Positions 57,701 through 64,000 of a stretch of DNA of 64,000 nt are shown piece after piece. The notes under the pieces are model-generated. The model saw nothing but the letters and a program-made list of their open reading frames with translations. It had not been told where the DNA came from and ran no database searches. Position numbers and translations under genes: made by a program. The DNA comes from Endomychus coccineus (taxonomy: Eukaryota; Arthropoda; Insecta; Coleoptera; Endomychidae), in NCBI GenBank assembly GCA_958510875.1, contig OY294071.1, positions 34,502,581 through 34,566,580 on the forward strand, read 5' to 3'. Position 1 is the first letter of the stretch. Each line of letters starts with the position of its first letter.

Positions 57701-60700
57701 GCAAAGATACTTTCTGATCAATTTTGAATAGTTTGGTAAAAAGTGAGTTAACCATTTATTACAAGATTAGACCAGAACCACTAAAGAAACATTAACATAA
57801 TGAAAGCATAGCAAAGTAAAAACGCTTCAAGATTGGTTCCTAGATGTGTATCGTGACGTTTTCGTGTTTCAATAAAGATATTCTGGGCCTTGCAAAGATA
57901 CTTTCTGATCAATTTTGAATAGTTTGGTAAAAAGTGAGTTAACCATTTATTACAAGATTAGACCAGAACCACTAAAGAAACATTAACAAAATGAAAGCAT
58001 AGCAAAGTAAAAACGCTTCAAGATTGGTTCCTAGATGTGTAACGTGACGTTTTCGTGTTTCAATAAAGATATTCTGGGCCTCGCAAAGATACTTTCTGAT
58101 CAATTTTGAATAGTTTGGTAAAAAGTGAGTTAACCATTTATTACAAGATTAGACCAGAACCACTAAAGAAACATTAACATAATGAAAGCATAGCAAAGTA
58201 AAAACGCTTCAAGATTGGTTCCTAGATGTGTATTGTGACGTTTTCGTGTTTCAATAAGGATATTCTGGGCATCGCAAAGATACTTTCTGATCAATTTCAA
58301 ATAGTTTGGTCGAAAAGTGAGTTAACCATTTATTACAAGATTAGACCAGAACCACTAAAGAAACATTAACATAATGAAAGCATAGCAAAGTAAAAACGCT
58401 TCAAGATTGGTTCCTAGATGTGTAGCGTGACGTTTTCGTGTTTCAATAAAGATATTCTGGGCATCGCAAAGATACTTTCTGATCAATTTTGAATAGTTTG
58501 GTAAAAAGTGAGTTAACCATTTATTACAAGATTAGACCAGAACCACTAAAGAAACATTAACATAATGAAAGCATAGCAAAGTAAAAACGCTTCAAGATTG
58601 GTTCCTAGATGTGTAGCGTGACGTTTTCGTGTTTCAATAAAGATATTCTGGGCATCACAAAGATACTTTCTGATCAATTTTGAATAGTTTGGTAAAAAGT
58701 GAGTTAACCATTTATTACAAGATTAGACCAGAACCACTAAAGAAACATTAACATAATGAAAGCATAGCAAAGTAAAAACGCCTCAAGATTGGTTCCTAGA
58801 TGTGTATTGTGACGTTTTCGTGTTTCAATAAGGATATTCTGGGCATCGCAAAGATACCTTCTGATCAATTTTAAATAGTTTGGTCGAAAAGTGAGTTAAC
58901 CATTTATTACAAGATTAGACCAGAACCACTAAAGAAACATTAACATAATGAAAGCATAGCAAAGTAAAAACGCCTCAAAATTGGTTCCTAGATGTGTAGC
59001 GTGACGTTCTCGTGTTTCAATAAAGATATTCTGGGCATCGCAAAGATACTTTCTGATCAATTTTGAATAGTTTGGTAAAAAGTGAGTTAACCATTTATTA
59101 CAAGATTAGACCAGAACCACTAAAGAAACATTAACATAATGAAAGCATAGCAAAGTAAAAACGCTTCAAGATTGGTTCCTAGATGTGTATCGTGACGTTT
59201 TCGTGTTTCAATAAGGATATTCTGGGCATCGCAAAGATACTTTCTGATCAATTTTAAATAGTTTGGTCGAAAAGTGAGTTAACCATTTATTACAAGATTA
59301 GACCAGAACCACTAAAGAAACATTAACATAATGAAAGCATAGCAAAGTAAAAACGCTTCAAGATTGGTTCCTAGATGTGTATCGTGACGTTTTCGTGTTT
59401 CAATAAAGATATTCTGGGCCTCGCAAAGATACTTTCTGATCAATTTTGAATAGTTTGGTTAAAAAGTGAGTTAACCATTTATTACAAGATTAGACCAGAA
59501 CCACTAAAGAAACATTAGTATAATGCAAGCATAGCAAAGTAAAAACGCTTCAAGAGTGGTTCATAAATGTGTAGCGTAACGTTTTTCGTGTTTCAATGAA
59601 GATATTCTGGGCATAGCAAAGATACTTTCTGATCAATTTTAAATAGTTTGGTTAAAACGTGAGTCAACCATTTATTACAAGATTAGACCAGAACCACTAA
59701 AGAAACATTAACATAATGAAAGCATAGCAAAGTAAAATCGCTTCAAGATTGGTTCCTAGATGTGTAGCGTGACGTTTTCGTGTTTCAATAAAGATATTCT
59801 GGGCATCGCAAAGATACTTTCTGATCAATTTTGAATAGTTTGGTAAAAAGTGAGTTAACCATTTATTACAAGATTAGACCAGAACCACTAAAGAAACATT
59901 AACATAATGAAAGCATAGCAAAGTAAAAACGCTTCAAGATTGGTTCCTAGATGTGTATCGTGACGTTTTCGTGTTTCAATAAGGATATTCTGGGCATCGC
60001 AAAGATACTTTCTGATCAACTTTAAATAGTTTGGTCGAAAAGTGAGTTAACCATTTATTACAAGATTAGACCAGAACCACTAAAAAACATTAACATAATG
60101 AAAGCATAGCAAAGTAAAAACGCTTCCAGATTGGTTCCTAGAGGTGTATCGTGACGTTTTCTTTTTTCAATAAGGATATTTTGGGCATCGCAAAGATACT
60201 TTCTGATCAATTTTAAATAGTTTGGTCGAAAAGTGAGTTAACCATTTATTACAAGATTAGACCAGAACCACTAAAGAAACATTAACATAATGAAAGCATA
60301 GCAAAGTAAAAACGCTTCAAGATTGGTTCCTAGATGTGTAGCGTGACGTTTTCGTGTTTCAATAAAGATATTCTGGGCATCGCAAAGATACTTTCTGATC
60401 AATTTTGAATAGTTTGGTAAAAAGTGAGTTAACGATTTATTACAAGATTAGACCAGAACCACTAAAGAAACATTAGTATAATGAAAGCATAGCAAAGTAA
60501 AAACGCTTCAAGATTGGTTCCTAGATGTGTATCGTGACGTTTTCGTGTTTCAATAAGGATATTCTGGGCATCGCAAAGATACTTTCTGATCAATTTTAAA
60601 TAGTTTGGTCGAAAAGTGAGTTAACCATTTATTACAAGATTAGACCAGAACCACTAAAGAAACATTAACATAATGAAAGCATAGCAAAGTAAAAACGCTT

Positions 60701-63700
60701 CAAGATTGGTTCCTAGATGTGTAGCGTGACGTTTTCGTGTTTCAATAAAGATATTCTGGGCATCGCAACGATACTTTCTGATCAATTTTGAATAGTTTGG
60801 TAAAAAGTGAGTTAACCATTTATTACAAGATTAGACCAGAACCACTAAAGAAACATTAACATAATGAAAGCATAGCAAAGTGAAAACGCTTCAAGATTGG
60901 TTCCTAGATGTGTAGCGTGACGTTTTCGTGTTTCAATAAAGATATTCTGGGCCTCGCAAAGATACTTTCTGATCAATTTCAAATAGTTTGGTTAAAAAGT
61001 GAGTTAACCATTTATTACAAGATTAGACCAGAACCACTAAAGAAACATTAGTATAATGAAAGCATAGCAAAGTAAAAACGCTTCAAGATTGGTTCCTAGA
61101 TGTGTATCGTGACGTTTTCGTGTTTCAATAAAGATATTCTGGGCCTCGCAAAGATACTTTCTGATCAATTTTGAATAGTTTGGTAAAAAGTGAGTTAACC
61201 ATTTATTACAAGATTAGACCAGAACCACTAAAGAAACATTAACATAATGAAAGCATAGCAAAGTAAAAACGCTTCAAGATTGGTTCCTAGATGTGTATCG
61301 TGACGTTTTCGTGTTTCAATAAAGATATTCTGGGCCTCGCAAAGATACTTTCTGATCAATTTTGAATAGTTTGGTAAAAAGTGATTTAACCATTTATTAC
61401 AAGATTAGACCAGAACCACTAAAGAAACATTAACATAATGAAAGCATAGCAAAGTAAAAACGCTTCAAGATTGGTTCCTAGATGTGTAGCGTGACGTTTT
61501 CGTGTTTCAATAAAGATATTCTGGGCATCGCAAAGATACTTTCTGATCAATTTTGAATAGTTTGGTAAAAAGTGAGTTAACCATTTATTACAAGATTAGA
61601 CCAGAACCACTAAAGAAACATTAACATAATGAAAGCATAGCAAAGTAAAAACGCTTCAAGATTGGTTCCTAGATGTGTATCGTGACGTTTTCGTGTTTCA
61701 ATAAGGATATTCTGGGCATCGCAAAGATACTTTCTGATCAATTTTAAATAGTTTGGTCGAAAAGTGAGTTAACCATTTATTACAAGATTAGACCAGAACC
61801 ACTAAAGAAACATTAACATAATGAAAGCATAGCAAAGTAAAAACGCTTCAAGATTGGTTCCTAGATGTGTAGCGTGACGTTTTCGTGTTTCAATAAAGAT
61901 ATTCTGGGCATCGCAAAGATACTTTCTGATCAATTTTGAATAGTTTGGTAAAAAGTGAGTTAACCATTTATTACAAGATCAGACCAGAACCACTAAAGAA
62001 ACATTAACATAATGAAAGCATAGCAAAGTACAAACGCTTCAAGATTGGTTCCTAGATGTGTATCGTGACGTTTTCGTGTTTCAATAAGGATATTCTGGGC
62101 ATCGCAAAGATACTTTCTGATCAATTTTAAATAGTTTGGTCGAAAAGTGAGTTAACCATTTATTACAAGATTAGACCAGAACCACTAAAGAAACATTAAC
62201 ATAATGAAAGCATAGCAAAGTAAAAACGCTTCAAGATTGGTTCCTAGATGTGTAGCGTGACGTTTTCGTGTTTCAATAAAGATATTCTGGGCATCGCAAA
62301 GATACTTTCTGATCAATTTTGAATAGTTTGGTAAAAAGTGAGTTAACCATTTATTACAAGATTAGACCAGAACCACTAAAGAAACATTAACATAATGAAA
62401 GCATAGCAAAGTAAAAACGCTTCAAGATTGGTTCCTAGATGTGTATCGTGACGTTTTCGTGTTTCAATAAGGATATTCTGGGCATCGCAAAGATACTTTC
62501 TGATCAATTTTAAATAGTTTGGTCGAAAAGTGAGTTAACCATTTATTACAAGATTAGACCAGAACCACTAAAGAAACATTAACATAATGAAAGCATAGCA
62601 AAGTAAAAACGCTTCAAGATTGGTTCCTAGATGTGTAGCGTGACGTTTTCGTGTTTCAATAAAGATATTCTGGGCATCGCAAAGATACTTTCTGATCAAT
62701 TTTGAATAGTTTGGTAAAAAGTGAGTTAACCATTTATTACAAGATTAGACCAGAACCACTAAAGAAACATTAACATAATGAAAGCATAGCAAAGTAAAAA
62801 CGCTTCAAGATTGGTTCCTAGATGTGTATCGTGACGTTTTCGTGTTTCAATAAGGATATTCTGGGCATCGCAAAGATACTTTCTGATCAATTTTAAATAG
62901 TTTGGTCGAAAAGTGAGTTAACCATTTATTTCAAGATTAGACCAGAACCACTAAAGAAACATTAACATAATGAAAGCATAGCAAAGTAAAAACGCTTCAA
63001 GATTGGTTCCTAGATGTGTAGCGTGACGTTTTCGTGTTTCAATAAAGATATTCTGGGCATCGCAAAGATACTTTCTGATCAATTTTGAATAGTTTGGTAA
63101 AAAGTGAGTTAACCATTTATTACAAGATTAGACCAGAACCACTAAAGAAACATTAACATAATGAAAGCATAGCAAAGTAAAAACGCTTCAAGATTGGTTC
63201 CTAGATGTGTATCGTGACGTTTTCGTGTTTCAATAAGGATATTCTGGGCATCGCAAAGATACCTTCTGATCAATTTTAAATAGTTTGGTCGAAAAGTGAG
63301 TTAACCATTTATTACAAGATTAGACCAGAACCACTAAAGAAACATTAACATAATGAAAGCATAGCAAAGTAAAAACGCTTCAAGATTGGTTCCTAGATGT
63401 GTAGCGTGACGTTTTCGTGTTTCAATAAAGATATTCTGGGCATCGCAAAGATACTTTCTGATAAATTTTGAATAGTTTGGTAAAAAGTGAGTTAACCATT
63501 TATCACAAGATTAGATCAGAACCACTAAAGAAACATTAACATAATGAAAGCATAGCAAAGTAAAAACGCTTCAAGATTGGTTCCTAGATGTGTATCGTGA
63601 CGTTTTCGTGTTTCAATAAAGATATTCTGGGCCTCGCAAAGATACTTTCTGATCAATTTCAAATAGTTTGGTTAAAAAGTGAGTCAACCATTTATTACAA

Positions 63701-64000
63701 GATTAAACCAGAACCACTAAAGAAACATTAACATAATGAAAGCATATCAAAGTAAAAACGCTTCAAGAGTGGTTCCTAAATGTGTAGCGTAACGTTTTCG
63801 TGTTTCAATGAAGATATTCTGGGCATCGCAAAGATACTTTCTGATCAATTTTAAATAGTTTGGTTAAAAAGAGAGTTAACCATTTATTACAAGATTAGAC
63901 CAGAACCACTAAAGAAACATTAACATAATGAGAGCATAGCAAAATGAAAACGCTTCAAGAGTGGTTCCTAAATGTGTAGCGTGACGTATTCGTGTTTCAA
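54762..64000. repeat. Satellite DNA array, monomer about 191 bp, about 48 copies
   Basis: The array runs to the end of the window. Monomers share GGTTCCTA(A/G)ATGTGTA, GTGACGTTTTCGTGTTTCAA, TTCTGGGCATCGCAAAGATA, GTGAGTTAACCATTTATTAC and AGACCAGAACCACTAAAGAA. The first six monomers (to about 55910) are the most diverged, and one has a short deletion. Beyond that, two main types alternate. Type A has TAGCG, AATAAAGAT and GGTAAAAAG; type B has TATCG, AATAAGGAT and GGTCGAAAAG. Types C (GGGCCTCGC) and D (TAGCGTAACG, AATGAAGAT) are rarer. There is no gene in the array; frames across it are artefacts. Confidence 0.97.

Noticed and set aside
54762..64000. CRISPR-like regular repeats
   Set aside because: The whole 191-bp unit is repeated with no unique spacers; this is satellite DNA in a eukaryotic context.

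Overview
The window is AT-rich eukaryotic genomic DNA. Short intron-split genes with GT/AG splice sites, a Ty1/copia element, Penelope-like elements (PLEs), irritans-type mariners and CR1/Jockey-type LINE relics point to an insect. I would guess a beetle, but the sequence does not settle this. I see no rRNA, tRNA, CRISPR array or bacterial operon. The window is gene-poor, repeat-rich accessory chromatin.

Two small unnamed gene families carry most of the host coding. The first, called here the ICG family after a conserved Ile-Cys-Gly motif, lies on the + strand between 14.5 and 39 kb. It has two tandem copies (14563-16160 and 19011-20605), two diverged members (24989-27076 and 34355-36210), a transposon-split pseudogene (27233-30950), two orphan first exons (31343, 31664) and a decayed tail (about 38990-39225). 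Each complete member has a tiny first exon, a short ICG exon and a long terminal exon with a conserved C-terminus. The second family encodes small multi-pass membrane proteins built from three exons with intron phases 1 and 0. Models are at 784-6294 (+), 45979-49912 (-), 52713-54673 (-) and, weakly, 39585-40950 (+). I assembled these models from splice sites and reading phase; none is confirmed by transcripts.

Layout. 0-6.3 kb: a membrane-protein gene whose first intron holds a foldback MITE, an RNase H LINE relic and a PLE. 6.3-9 kb: a direct repeat and a minisatellite. 9.08-13.43 kb: a copia element with both LTRs and broken frames. 14.44-22.7 kb: a 4.4-kb tandem duplication carrying an ICG gene, a PLE piece, a LINE 3' end and a mariner. 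25-39 kb: the remaining ICG members with nested LINEs and a minisatellite. 40.1-40.7 kb: a head-to-head PLE palindrome. 42.2-43.1 kb: a FLYWCH/MULE transposase relic. 43.2-44.8 kb: a GC-richer repeat block. 45.9-54.7 kb: two minus-strand membrane-protein genes with tandem arrays in and between them. 54.76-64 kb: an uninterrupted satellite of about 191 bp with higher-order structure, starting about 90 bp upstream of a start codon.

The strongest biological signals are the undescribed ICG family, with an apparent gene-conversion tract and a lost splice acceptor in one copy; the membrane-protein family with its conserved intron phases; the hammerhead-ribozyme-like motifs in the PLE ends; and the higher-order satellite.
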